In this document: piece by piece, positions 33,929-44,842 of the stretch
How positions within the stretch are numbered: the stretch's first letter is position 1
How the letters are laid out: every line of letters starts with the position of its first letter
NCBI GenBank assembly: GCA_036872755.1
Contig: JAVHNS010000004.1
Span: 1,240,001-1,304,000, forward strand
Length of the DNA: 64,000 nt
Source of the DNA: Orbilia blumenaviensis
Lineage: Eukaryota; Ascomycota; Orbiliomycetes; Orbiliales; Orbiliaceae
Direction: 5' to 3'
Made by a program: the position numbers and the translations under genes
The notes under the pieces: generated by a model
Databases searched by the model: none
What the model was told of the DNA's origin: nothing
The model's input: only the letters and a program-made list of their open reading frames with translations

Positions 33929-34474
33929 ATGAGGAAAGAATCGAAGCGAAGTGAAGGCCGACACGACAGCTGGAATACTCAATTCTGTGCCCAGCAGCCA
34001 CCACAAACTTCACCCGACTCGCCCAGCTCCAAAAATTACGACGTTACGGAGGCCCCTAGCAGGTATGCAGAGCCCCAACTAGCGATTGCTCTGCCCAATA
34101 TAGCCACAGTCCTAGAGGATCTCTACATACGCCCTTTTGAAGTCGATTTGGCTGGTAATTCTGATATGAGACTCCCACCTTTGTCATCGGAGAACTTGAG
34201 ACGACTCCAGAGAAATATTGATGCACAACCGCCACCGCCACCATCACTATCATCATCGAATGCAGACCCGACACCGGACAAAAGGAGGGTCCCTGCTACA
34301 CCGAAAGTTTCAAGCCCAGAGAAACATGCACTGGAGCCGACGTTCGGGCTTGATGTCGTGCGCCCCACTGGCAGTCTATGGGGCGGTGTTGATTACGCCT
34401 ACTGGGTTTGGTACGAGGAAGCGCGACGATTTATACATGCCAAACCGTCTAGCACCATTCGACGTACGTCATAA
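33929..34474 (+). CDS. Hypothetical Pro/Ser-rich protein
   Basis: An open frame of 181 codons, the longest in this gap and on the same strand as the tyrosinase. The product is hydrophilic and probably disordered in the first 140 residues (a run of five Pro near residue 100, many Ser). It ends with a short Trp/Tyr-rich part (Y-A-Y-W-V-W-Y). No signal peptide, membrane segment or family is recognised. Overlapping frames on the other strand are shorter. It could be a real small gene, a terminal exon of a larger model, or chance. Confidence 0.35.
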   Translation: MRKESKRSEGRHDSWNTQFCAQQPPQTSPDSPSSKNYDVTEAPSRYAEPQLAIALPNIATVLEDLYIRPFEVDLAGNSDMRLPPLSSENLRRLQRNIDAQPPPPPSLSSSNADPTPDKRRVPATPKVSSPEKHALEPTFGLDVVRPTGSLWGGVDYAYWVWYEEARRFIHAKPSSTIRRTS

Positions 34475-36403
34475 TGTTGGCGATGCACCTTTACATACCA
34501 AATGGCTTGGGAAATTGGTTAGGTGTGCTTGTTACAGCACATTGCAAGGGGTAGTCAGCCAATAATATTGGCAATATAATGGATATCACCCAGCCCGCTT
34601 GTCATTCTACTAGCTACCCCGTGGTATTTTCGAGATGTTCGCGTTGCTCCCCATAGCTAGCATATATATATATATTGGTTCGTTCGCTGGCGTCTGAATG
34701 AGAACTGCGAAACGCGGCTCGAAGACCCGCCCAGAGAGCGCCCTCAAGGTCGAAATTGACTTAAGATTAGTTGCTAATCATAATCGAATATTATATTTCC
34801 TTGACAGATGAACTAAAATAACCGATTGCTGTATGCATTGAATGATACTCCAGAACCAATTGCATCCGGCGTGGCACGCTAGCGACATTATATATGCAAC
34901 CGACAAACCAAATTAAGTCTCAAGTTCAAGTCAGCCATAGTTAGCTCAGCAAATTGGGCGAGTCCAAAAAACACAGAAGCATCTGGGTTGTGGAAGGTTG
35001 ATGGCTTTCAGACTTGACTGCCCACTAGGACGAAGAACCCCACAATTTCTTGTGGAGAAGGAATTGTCTTCCATAAACTTATAAAATTATTCATGATATT
35101 TACATAAGCAGCTTCAAGTCGCCTCATACCCAAATCTGCCGAGTTTTGAGGGTGCGCCAGAATTAATGCCGGCGCCTCACCCATGTATGATGGACTGCTC
35201 CCAAGAACTTCTATGCAAGATAACACTATCACGTATTGTGTTGATTTTGTGGTTTGGCTAATTGGATTCATTTGTTTAAATGTTCGGGTGAACGCAAGTC
35301 TTGAGGTGCGCTGCCACAGACTGTTACGTATATATAACGAGCTGTTTCATCGAATCAATATCGGATGAAGAGGCAGCAGTATTTAGTTTCGTAATAAAGC
35401 CATCTAAGCCATCTAAGCCTAATTCTGCCCTTTCAAAACATCTTGTTTGGGCAGTTGTAACTGTCGACGGGCGCATGGTATTACGCGAGTTCTGAGAACA
35501 AACAACCTAGTGTAACGAATATCAATTGAACCCACAAACCCGTATCACGTACTGCAATTTGACAGGCATGCATCCCGATCTCTAAGTAGGAGGCCTGGAA
35601 TGATTCCCCTTTGTCTTCAGTGCTATTCTTCAAGACTATGTATGATTGGTTCCCCATCGATATATCTTGATTGTTAGCGCAGGTGAAACAATATAACCAG
35701 CAGCCAGACATTGCGACAAGAGCAATTCCCTAGCAGCGAAGGTATTGAGGCGTCGGTGCACGTCCACACAATATCGGGGCGAAGCCGTACCCCCAATGCC
35801 TTTGAGCGAAATCTCGTATTAATATTTACAAGGGAAGGATTTTTCTTCCGGGTGGTGGTATTTACGTAAAATGTACAGGAGGCTCTTATACCAGCGCTTC
35901 CCTGCAGCTTGTCACCCCCGCCGGCTGCAACCCTAGCATCGAACCCGACGGTCGGCTTACTTCGCCTCAACATTTACATCCAATCCACCTTCCGACGCCG
36001 AACTATCTGCATAAGATCGCGATATCGCATACGGAAAAATGAAAACCAGACCGCAAGGCCCGACACACCATAATATATGGGCCCGGGCTTACGGCTGCCT
36101 GTGACGTGTCTGCATATTGCACTCATTGTGATACCAAGCTAGCCAAGAATAAGCCTCGTGGATTCGTTCGAATTCGTGAATGCCGAAGGCCTTAGGACCC
36201 ATTGCAGAGATCACTTTTAAATGCAGCTGATTCCCTGATTGATTAGATTATAGAATGCATAAATCGATACGACACTGGTACACCATTTGTGGGCCAGTTT
36301 AGCGCTTAACGGTCCCCGGCCCCCGGATTTATCGAACATCTTATCCATATATTTCGACTCTCTTGTCCCATATACTATCACATCGAGATATATCAATACC
36401 AAG
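34475..36403. other. Intergenic region upstream of TAP-like hydrolase
   Basis: About 1.9 kb with no supported gene. It contains an (AT)n stretch at about 34661-34674 and a short tandem GCCATCTAA at about 35400-35418. The last 100 bp is the likely core promoter of the hydrolase. Confidence 0.5.
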
Positions 36404-38370
36404 ATGCTGCAGCAGGCTCTTGTTGCTCTGGCACTATTAGGCAGTGCCAAAGGCATCGGTCTAGACAATCCGAACAGTCCATTCGTTTTCAAAAGACAGG
36501 CTTTAAGGGAACGATTATTTGATAATGTATGTTCAATGATATTAATAGCATGATGATAATGCTATTAAGAGAGATATTGGTGTATAAAGGCTAATACCTA
36601 ATAGATTCCAGCAACTATTGACCTAGAATGGCACCCTTGCAGCAATGTCACGACAGAACTTCCTTTCGAGTGCGCAAGGTTGAGTGTTCCGCTCGACTAT
36701 AAAAATCCCAACAATGGTCTACGTGCAGTAGTCCCGATAATCAAGTATCCAGCGGACAAAGGCGTCCCCTACAAAGGCTCTGTGCTCGTCAATCCCGGCG
36801 GTCCAGGTAATTTGGGCTCAGAATTCGTTTACGACATTCTAGCCTCCAAGCACATTCGCTCCAACGTCGTAGGTCCTGGATGGGATATCCTAGGCTTTGA
36901 CCCCCGTGGCATAGGCTATTCGATCCCATATGGTAGCTGCGGCATCCTTCCCTACACCTTCGAGCCGGACCGTCAAAATGCCACAGAAACACTCACCCCT
37001 TCGAAATTAAAGTCCCGACGGCAAGTTGGCAAGGCTTCTGGAAAATTACCCCCAAACAACGACGAAATAGCCTACGGCGTACTATTACCAGACGATCCAC
37101 CCTCCTGGAAGGCCGGAGCTTACCAGTTAGCATCTCAATTTAATTCCGCCTGCCACGAATACGTTTCCCAATACAACCAGGCAGGCCCACACATGAATAG
37201 TGTTGTTGTGGCTACGGACATGTTATCAATCGCCAAAGCTCTCGCGCGGGAAAGAAATCAACCCGAGAACACTGCCCTCGTGAATTATTATGGCATTAGT
37301 TACGGCACCATCGTTGGTCAATACTTCGCAAGTTTATACCCTAATAGAGTTGGGAAGTTCTTCTTAGACGGTGTAGTAGACGTCGACACATGGATTTCTC
37401 ATAATGATACGACGACCACCTTAATCCATGCCGACAAGGCATGGTCCAAATTCTTCACGTTGTGTTATGACGCTGGCCCGACACGCTGTAGCTTCTTTAC
37501 TGGCCGAGGTTCACACGCTATTCGGGATAGATTTAACGCTATTACCGTAAAGCTTAACGCTACAAATTATGAACTAGAGGGCAACGAATACGCACCAATC
37601 ATCTCATCCGTCCTCACAACTCTCAAGTTAGTGATCTTCAGTTCCATTTACAATGCAGCCCTCGGATGGCCACTTCTTGCGGACTTCTTCGTGGTTGTGG
37701 AACCGCTATTTGACGGTGATCCCTCGCAATGGGATTTTGAGGCATTTCAAGCCGCATTTTTTGAACTTCAGTTGAAATGGGGTGTCACATACGCCCCCGT
37801 TACCCTAATTCCAGAATCTTTCACACAAGTCTCATGTACCGATGCCAGGGACATTCGTGGCGTAAATATTACTGTGGAAGAAGAACAGGCTTGGAAGGCC
37901 GTCAGTAAGGTTGGAGGTGTTTCGAAGATATCCGGCAGGATACAATGCACACAGTGGCAGATACGACCTTCGTGGGAATGGTACGGTCCCGTGGGTGGTG
38001 CAACTAAAACCCCCATTCTCTTTGCTGGGACATTATTTGACCCCATTACTCCGTTTGAAAAGTAAGTACTTCCGGGCTCGCAGCTACCCCGAAATATATA
38101 ACACGGCTGACTTATGTCTATTTCGTAGTTCCGAAAAAGCTAGGAGACTCTTCAAGGGAGCCAAAATGATATATATTGATGAAATCGCGGTATGTATCCA
38201 TGTGGTACTCATAAGCTACAAAAATTCTCATACTAACACTATATCCCCAGCATTCCACATTCAATACCCAAAACACCTGCGCCTTCCGTCACACGCTTTC
38301 TTACTTCCAAAACGGCACGTTGCCTAGCCACGATAATCGTTGTAAAGGAGAGACCCGTATATTCTTCTGA
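36404..38370 (+). CDS. Secreted TAP-like alpha/beta hydrolase (putative tripeptidyl/prolyl aminopeptidase)
   Basis: Four exons: 36404-36526, 36605-38061, 38129-38189 and 38251-38370. Introns are 78, 67 and 61 nt; phases join to 586 residues. A signal peptide (L-V-A-L-A-L-L-G-S-A) indicates secretion. The alpha/beta-hydrolase core has the oxyanion-type V-N-P-G-G-P-G, the D-P-R-G-I-G turn and the nucleophile elbow G-I-S-Y-G. The C-terminal TAP_C-type lid has P-I-L-F-A-G-T-L-F-D-P-I-T-P, in which the Asp is the likely acid. The small last exon has H-S-T-F and C-A-F, where the family's catalytic His would lie. Related enzymes release short peptides from protein N-termini. Several N-x-T/S sites fit glycosylation. 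The exact specificity is not predictable. It converges on the Ca2+/H+ exchanger. Confidence 0.88.
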
Positions 38371-39282
38371 TTCTCAGGCGCCAGTGCCATCTCTGGCCCC
38401 GAGCTAACTCAATTCTAAAATGTATATATGATATGTATACGGATGCAGATACGCGCTGTGAGCTTAATCATCAACCAAACTCTACTAATTAATAAATATA
38501 AATTATGGATCGATTGTTAGTCAACTATAAAGTACCTCACAAACTCCAATGGATTGGGACACCCTTGACTGGAAACGCGTTGCATTTTCCGCGTTGTAGT
38601 TTGGCGGTAGTTATACAGACATTCAAGCCCGGATTAGACGGGCTGATGTAGCTAACCCAGGCTGAGGCTAGCTGTCCAGGCTTCACATTTATATATCTGT
38701 ATTTAAGTCTATTAAGGAGTCGGTTTCCATACACCCTTAGAAAGCTTCAGAAATCGCGATATCTAGATCTATTACCCAAAGGATTTACAAATTTCAGACT
38801 TCTCCTAAGACATAAATTTATATCTAACATACGTTATAAAACCAGTTGATAAGGTCAAGCTAGCTGGCTGCTCCATAGATCCATTGAACAGGTCTATGTT
38901 TTAAAAACGTTTTGATACAAAATTTAACCCTAAAGGCAACGCTGATACCAAACATGAGGGACACGTCAACATCGACCTAGTTCATTTCCCAATTAGCTTT
39001 TATGTATCAAAGCTTCTTTTAAAGCCTTCAGTATTACCGCTTTCCCCTCCGTTAGTTGCTAAAACAAAAGATATTAAAACGAGTAACGGGATATAGATGA
39101 AGCTTCAAAGCTCAATCTAAAAGAGCACAAAATACAACTGCTGTGCTAGTATGCTTTGTATGTGTACGAAAATTCGACCGCTGAAATCGTTAAACCAAAA
39201 CCAAGACCATTGGCGTCCTATCTCATCGATATCCCAGCCATGTTTCATCAATCTCTACCGATGCCATCTAATCATCCCATAA
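38371..39282. other. Convergent intergenic region
   Basis: AT-rich 3' region between the hydrolase (+) and the exchanger (-). No supported gene. Confidence 0.55.
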
Positions 39283-39300
39283 TCATCCCATAATCATCCT
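39269..39300. repeat. Three tandem copies of an 11-bp unit
   Basis: TAATCATCCCA occurs twice exactly and a third time with its final bases changed. On the minus strand the array covers the last codons and stop of the Ca2+/H+ exchanger, so copy-number change would alter the C-terminal end (M-I-M-G and stop) of that protein. Confidence 0.8.
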
Positions 39301-41045
39301 CTTAACATGTTCTGCAGCAGCCGTCGTAGCAGCTTCTAATAGCGCAGAAGTAGTCTCTGATCCATGCGACTCCTCGCCCACACTAGCTCCATGAGATGTT
39401 CCCTCGCCAGAGTCGACCTTCGCACCGTGACCCTCAGGATTGGGATAGTAGAACGCAGCCACGGCGACAACAAAGTAAACCATGAGCAGGAAGCTTCCCT
39501 CCAGCCAATTAGTCTTCCTATCTCGGATGAAATTACCGACAACCAAAACTGATAGAAGGAGGGAGAATGCCATAAAGTATTCAAAGTTAAGATCCATATC
39601 GAGTCCTTTAACCCAGCCGACAATAACGACGATAGGGGCAACAAGGAGAGCCGTTTGGATAGTTGCACCAAGACAGTGGGAAAGAGCGAGATCCATTTGC
39701 CCTTAAAAGCCATTAGTAATATTCAGATAATGGAATTAGGTTTGGAAAACTTACGGTCCCACGCTTCATCCAGGGCTGTCAGATGTTCTGCAGCCTTCTC
39801 GATAAGCGGAACAAGGATTAAACCCATGAAAGGATCTGAGATATGGCGTGTTTCCACAATATAGGGAATCTCCTGCACCATGAAATATGCACAAAACGAG
39901 ACGAATGTCAAGCCGACTAAGGTCAAGAATATAGCCTCTAAAAGAGACAACTTCCGACGATATCGCTCTTTATGACCATCTGCATCTGCAATTTCCGCCT
40001 GCTCGAGCACGTGGTGGAATGTGGTACTATGAGTCTTGAGCTGGAAGAATAGAAAGCTGCATTAGAGCACAAGTTAGCGTACAAAATAATATATATCTAA
40101 ATCCATTCCAGTGAAACCGGATATGCAAGACCAATACTCACCAGATATACGCGATCAACAGCGCAATACTGACAATACGACTGACATCAACTACCCGAAT
40201 CGATGCATCGTGCTCGCCAATATCAGCTCGAGGATATATCGCTTGGTAGAATTGGCTAGGAAGAATGACTCCAACAGCGCTAACCAGCAGCGCAGCTCCT
40301 GACACCTCTGTCACGTATTCTGCAATGTCTTGTTCGCGGTAGGCAATACCACCTACGAGAAAACACGCACCCGTAACCAGAAGTAGATTTGCAAGCATGG
40401 ACCCTAGGAGCGCGGCTCGGACGACATCATATTGTTTATCAATGAGGAGGATCAGACAGACAATGAGCTCGACAACTGCACCAGTGAAAATCTCGAGAGT
40501 TGCTCCAATAGTCTAGAATATTAAAAATTAGAAAACTTTCAATCCAGAAACCGCGGGAAAGGGCCGACCTTTGGTAACTTAGCCTGCAGCTCTCCACTCG
40601 CAAAGGCAAGAAGATTACCACTTGGCACCATTGCAATAAAATTCAAAATAAAGACAGCCAGTGGTTGTGTATCCCTGCTAGTATACCACATGGCAATACC
40701 AGCAGGAATAGCTGGAAAGAGAATATTGCTCCAAGAACTCAATGTCGAAGTACTCTTTATGGTAATCTTTGTGGCCTTGATAGGGTTGAATCGAGCGGGC
40801 TTTGGCTGAGCACCCTTCCTAAGCCTTCTTTCAAGTTTTTCTTGGGCTTCCTCGGGCGTAAGCCCAACAAAGGTCTCATTTTGACCTCGTCGGCGGAAGA
40901 GTGGGTTTCTCCAGACCCCCGGATCATGGTGTTGTTGAGTATTTGCTGCGGGGAGCGCTGTGTCACTCTGTGTGGAGGCTGCACGGAGCGGTGCTGTAAC
41001 TTCAGACTCCTTAGGCCCGTTTTCGAGGTCGCTAGAAGTGGCCAT
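39283..41045 (-). CDS. Ca2+/H+ exchanger (CAX family), probably vacuolar
   Basis: Four exons: 41045-40569, 40512-40142, 40056-39755 and 39701-39283. Introns are 56, 85 and 53 nt; phases join to 522 residues. After a hydrophilic N-terminus of about 110 residues come about eleven membrane helices. The first CAX repeat carries the ion-binding region G-A-T-L-E-I-F-T-G-A-V-V-E-L. The second has E-K-A-A-E-H-L-T-A followed by H-C-L-G-A-T-I-Q-T-A. These are the c1/c2 repeats with conserved Glu and Gly residues of cation/proton exchangers that load Ca2+ into the vacuole and help set calcineurin signalling. The first intron has a weak donor (GTCGGC), but no better one keeps the conserved sequence. The C-terminal tail is Ala/His-rich. 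Confidence 0.9.
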
Positions 41046-42287
41046 GAGGCGAGGATCCGAAACGACCGACGTTGCTATTCTGTTGTTTTCACAGTAGTAG
41101 TATTACCCAACCGCAATTCCGTATGATGTCGATGGAGTGTTGACGTCGCCCAAACGCAGGGGCCTTTTAATATGATATCACGGAAAATACCGTGGTGTTG
41201 AGTTCTAAAATCCCACAAGATAATTAAAACTTAGACTTCTCAAGCACGCGTTGAAAAGGCTCTGTCGAACCCTTTGTCCTCGACGTTCGGGTTTTAACTG
41301 CCTACCAGAGAGAAATTCCAGGAGGCCCAGCAGGTTTTAAAATAATGCCTTGCCCTCAAGCCCTAGTCTTGGATTAGAATCTCCGAATTGCAACCCAATC
41401 GCCAATTGGTTCGACGCGGTTTTTAATTTGGCCGGAACGAGTTCCAGGTTTCCTGCAGTTCCTGGTAAAAGCGCCAAGTGTGGAACAATCAGGTGTCAGA
41501 ACAAGACTCGAAAGGGGCGACCGCCAGGTGTCACGCAGCTGCTGGGCAGGTAGTTTTGTGGTATATGCTAGAAAATGCTCAATGGATATCTCGAGAATCA
41601 AATCGAAAGCGAAGAAAAAGGGTTACCTTCATGCTGGCATAAGTTCAGGGTCCCGTCGCATTCGCCAATCCCGTCGGACTCGAGCCGGTTCCCGTGAACC
41701 AAGAAGCCCGGCAAAAGCTTGGATTTCTTGGTTTGGCACCAACTACGGGATGTTGGTATTTCACCTGTTCGCTCTGCAAGGCTGACGAGCATTGCATGAG
41801 CCAAGACTCATACAATAACCATGCGTACTTGACGGCAGTTGCCTTTCGCTTTGGTGGCTGGCTTCAATAGTCTCAATCGAGGCAATCAAGTCAACCTCAG
41901 AAATTGACATTCCATCCATTCTTTCCGACCCCTGCAAGCGCAAATTCCCATCCGAAGTTTAGTCGCCGAAGGCCAAATCGGGAAGAATAGCTTCTTTCGG
42001 GGCTGTTGCATTTTACTAGACAACACATCTATGCCCACAAGGTACGAAAGAAGTGTTCAAACGTGGTGTAACCACGGCATGCCCTGAAAATATGAAAACA
42101 AAGAATCCTAGCATAATTACTCACCCGGGTACCTGGTATTTAATATGCATAAATGGTTTGGGTCATAGCCAGAACCGGACCACTTCGTAGATACCAACTT
42201 ACGCGACTAGCCAGAACCGACAATATCGATATATCCCGATACCGTGATGGAGCTTCATCCGATACCCAAGCCGCTGAGCCACGCATC
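41046..42287. promoter_or_regulatory. Divergent intergenic region
   Basis: 1.2 kb between the exchanger (-) and the large secreted protein (+), expected to hold both promoters. Short open frames in the GC-richer middle (about 41350-41950) have no motifs and are not called. Confidence 0.4.
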
Positions 42288-44711
42288 ATGACGACTATCC
42301 TCGTTTTCTACCTCCTTATGGTATCATTCCTACTACAAATATCAGCAACTAAAACAAAATACATAACGAAAGTAACTGTTTTATACGAGACAGTGTATCC
42401 AGTCGAGACTATACATGTTACGGATGAGACTCAGTGCTCTTCATTAGGACTTTCCATGTGCCATGGGTTGATATGGGTGCCCAGTTCTCCATCTAGCTCT
42501 CCACCCGGCCCGCTATCTAGTACCCCGTCAAGTTCCGGATTCAGTTCTTTAACCAGGCTTTTATCCTCCCCAGCGACTTCTCTCGCAGCTTTTCTGCTCT
42601 CGGATACCCTGAGTACAGCAACATCGAATGTCTTTCATAACGCCACGACGGCTAAAATTACCGTTACTAAAGCTGGTGCTACTCGTGAACCCAATCCGCT
42701 AGACAGTGCTAGTTTTAACACAAAGTTGAATGCTGTGAACACAGAGAATACCGCACCAGATATTTGGACAAAGGCTATAACCCCAACTACGACCATCACT
42801 ATTACAGAAAGTCTGAATCTTGAAAATGGATTCGGACCTTCTTCAGTTTTCGCACTGGCGCCTAACTCCGACCCAGAAACTACGGTAACCCGAGATCATC
42901 ATTCGCCCTTTATGCTTGAAGGACCAGGGTCGGGCCATTTCGTTCAATATGGCCCTGAGGGGTCAATAATCTTAGGACCAGTGATCCCAAACCGTGCCCG
43001 TAGTGCCCCTCCAATGTTTATCTTACATCACCACGGGTATCTAGCCAGTAGACATGACGTGGACGACATTGTATTCCTCCGGCTTATAGTCCCAAGCAAA
43101 ACCCGCGGCAAACGTGACGACTCGAGCATATACTACAAAGCCATTCACGGACCCAAAAACAACATATCCTTCGACGACTTGACTTCAAGATTCAGCTTAA
43201 CAGAAGGATTTCTTAACTTCTTCGAAGAGGGCCAGAATTCCAGTCGATTTGATTGGTATGTGGCTACCGATGGGGATTATATATCTCGATTGGTTATGGC
43301 GCCCACAGAAGCGACAATTCCAAAAGGTTTCAGCCAGGTTGTGATTTCAAAACAAAACATCAATAGATCTTCGACTGGTGACCTCCCCACGTCAACTGTA
43401 TCTACCACCAGTCGCCTCCCAGGCACCACTGCGCCAATTTCCGCCTCTACTACCCCACCTCAATTTTCAGCTACAAATTTATCAGGTGCCAACCCGGATA
43501 TCACAGTTACCAGTTTCAGGAATACACCAGTCTCTGGATCTGTCGTCCTCAGGCCAGGATCCTATTCATCTACAATATCGATTGAATGCCCTAAAACCCC
43601 GGATCCTGCTCGAGTCTGGAATATTATACAAACCATAGCTCGGCTAGATCTGAGAGGTTATTGTTCGAATCTACTTGGTTACGACTTAGCCACAATTTTG
43701 AAGACCAAACCCGGTCCAACTCGCAGCGTGACAGTCAACATTACAAACATTGACGAAACAGAAACAGAAACAGAAACTTACTATACCAACACAGCCACAG
43801 TTGCCTTCTCAACAATCTATAACGCTGGCGATGGTGCAGAACCTAGCAAACGTCACATGGGGGTCATGGAAGACGACATCACCCCTGACATCACATATCC
43901 TGTGATAGAAAAAAGTTCTTATGATGGTGTTTATGGAACAGGAGAAGAAATAGCAACACAAGTCAATACTCTACCAAACATCGATAGCACGCCTGATTCC
44001 TTACACAAAACCCCTCAGCAATTGGCTTCATTCTGCGAAATCGATATTAGCGAGGCATGTTCCCAAATTATAACTTCCCCCGTGCCTATAACAATCACCA
44101 AAACAAAAAAGATTAAAACAGTCACTATCCCAGTAACCGAAGTCCCAACAAAGACCGAGACAAAGGTCCTGTTAGCTGCTTCAACAACAACTCTCCTTAA
44201 TACAACGCAAATATCATATCCAGGCACTGGCCTTTTGGTCGTAGACTCGGGTATGTACCACCAATGGTATCTCTACTGGACTGGCGAAGTCTTTGATCCA
44301 GCGCTCTATCTTCGCCTACCTTCCGTAAATGCCACTCTATTCACCGCGGAGTACCGCCCGAGCATGGACACGTATCGTATATATACCAATGCCCCTGATG
44401 GAGAAAGATACTACATGTCCATCGCAACTGTGATCGGTATCTCGGCAATCACGGACTACAGTATCAGCTTGAAGACACTAGATGATATAAACAGCGATGA
44501 GGGTAGTGTGCTTTTATATATAGATCTGAGTTGGGAAAATGGGTTCATAAGTGTTAATAAGGAGGCTACGGGAACGGATAGGAGCATGATGTTTGGGTGT
44601 GCGATGGTTATGGGGCTGGAGTTGAGAGCGCAGGTTAGACTTTATTCAGCGGAGGATGGGACAGTGCCGAGAGTGTGTGAGGCTTGGAGCAATTTGATCT
44701 TGACGTCATGA
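42288..44711 (+). CDS. Large secreted Ser/Thr-rich protein, unknown function
   Basis: A single exon of 807 codons counted from the ATG at 42288, which opens directly into a signal peptide (T-I-L-V-F-Y-L-L-M-V-S-F-L-L). An in-frame ATG 45 codons upstream would bury the signal and is not preferred. The protein has Ser/Thr/Pro-rich spacers (residues about 60-110 and 365-410). Two folded-looking modules (about 205-350 and 640-790) contain short beta-strand-like segments and paired aromatic residues. Two Cys-containing linkers (R-G-Y-C-S-N-L-L-G and S-E-A-C-S-Q) are each followed by a T-V-T-type stalk. This alternation is common in large ascomycete cell-surface proteins of unknown role. No GPI-like C-terminus is seen. 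It converges tail to tail, 131 bp apart, with the Clr5-domain gene. Confidence 0.75.
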   Translation: MTTILVFYLLMVSFLLQISATKTKYITKVTVLYETVYPVETIHVTDETQCSSLGLSMCHGLIWVPSSPSSSPPGPLSSTPSSSGFSSLTRLLSSPATSLAAFLLSDTLSTATSNVFHNATTAKITVTKAGATREPNPLDSASFNTKLNAVNTENTAPDIWTKAITPTTTITITESLNLENGFGPSSVFALAPNSDPETTVTRDHHSPFMLEGPGSGHFVQYGPEGSIILGPVIPNRARSAPPMFILHHHGYLASRHDVDDIVFLRLIVPSKTRGKRDDSSIYYKAIHGPKNNISFDDLTSRFSLTEGFLNFFEEGQNSSRFDWYVATDGDYISRLVMAPTEATIPKGFSQVVISKQNINRSSTGDLPTSTVSTTSRLPGTTAPISASTTPPQFSATNLSGANPDITVTSFRNTPVSGSVVLRPGSYSSTISIECPKTPDPARVWNIIQTIARLDLRGYCSNLLGYDLATILKTKPGPTRSVTVNITNIDETETETETYYTNTATVAFSTIYNAGDGAEPSKRHMGVMEDDITPDITYPVIEKSSYDGVYGTGEEIATQVNTLPNIDSTPDSLHKTPQQLASFCEIDISEACSQIITSPVPITITKTKKIKTVTIPVTEVPTKTETKVLLAASTTTLLNTTQISYPGTGLLVVDSGMYHQWYLYWTGEVFDPALYLRLPSVNATLFTAEYRPSMDTYRIYTNAPDGERYYMSIATVIGISAITDYSISLKTLDDINSDEGSVLLYIDLSWENGFISVNKEATGTDRSMMFGCAMVMGLELRAQVRLYSAEDGTVPRVCEAWSNLILTS

Positions 44712-44842
44712 CATTGGTGCTGGCAATTGAGAGATATCGTAGGCCTGGCTTCATAAGGTTTGTAAATAAATTGCAATTAACTACCTCAATAGAAGATCAT
44801 TAGAACGTGTTAAGAGTACAATCGGCTTGAACCTTCAGTAAT

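Noticed and set aside
41350..41943. Several short frames between the exchanger and the large secreted protein
   Set aside because: Arg/Ser-rich random-looking products in a probable divergent promoter.
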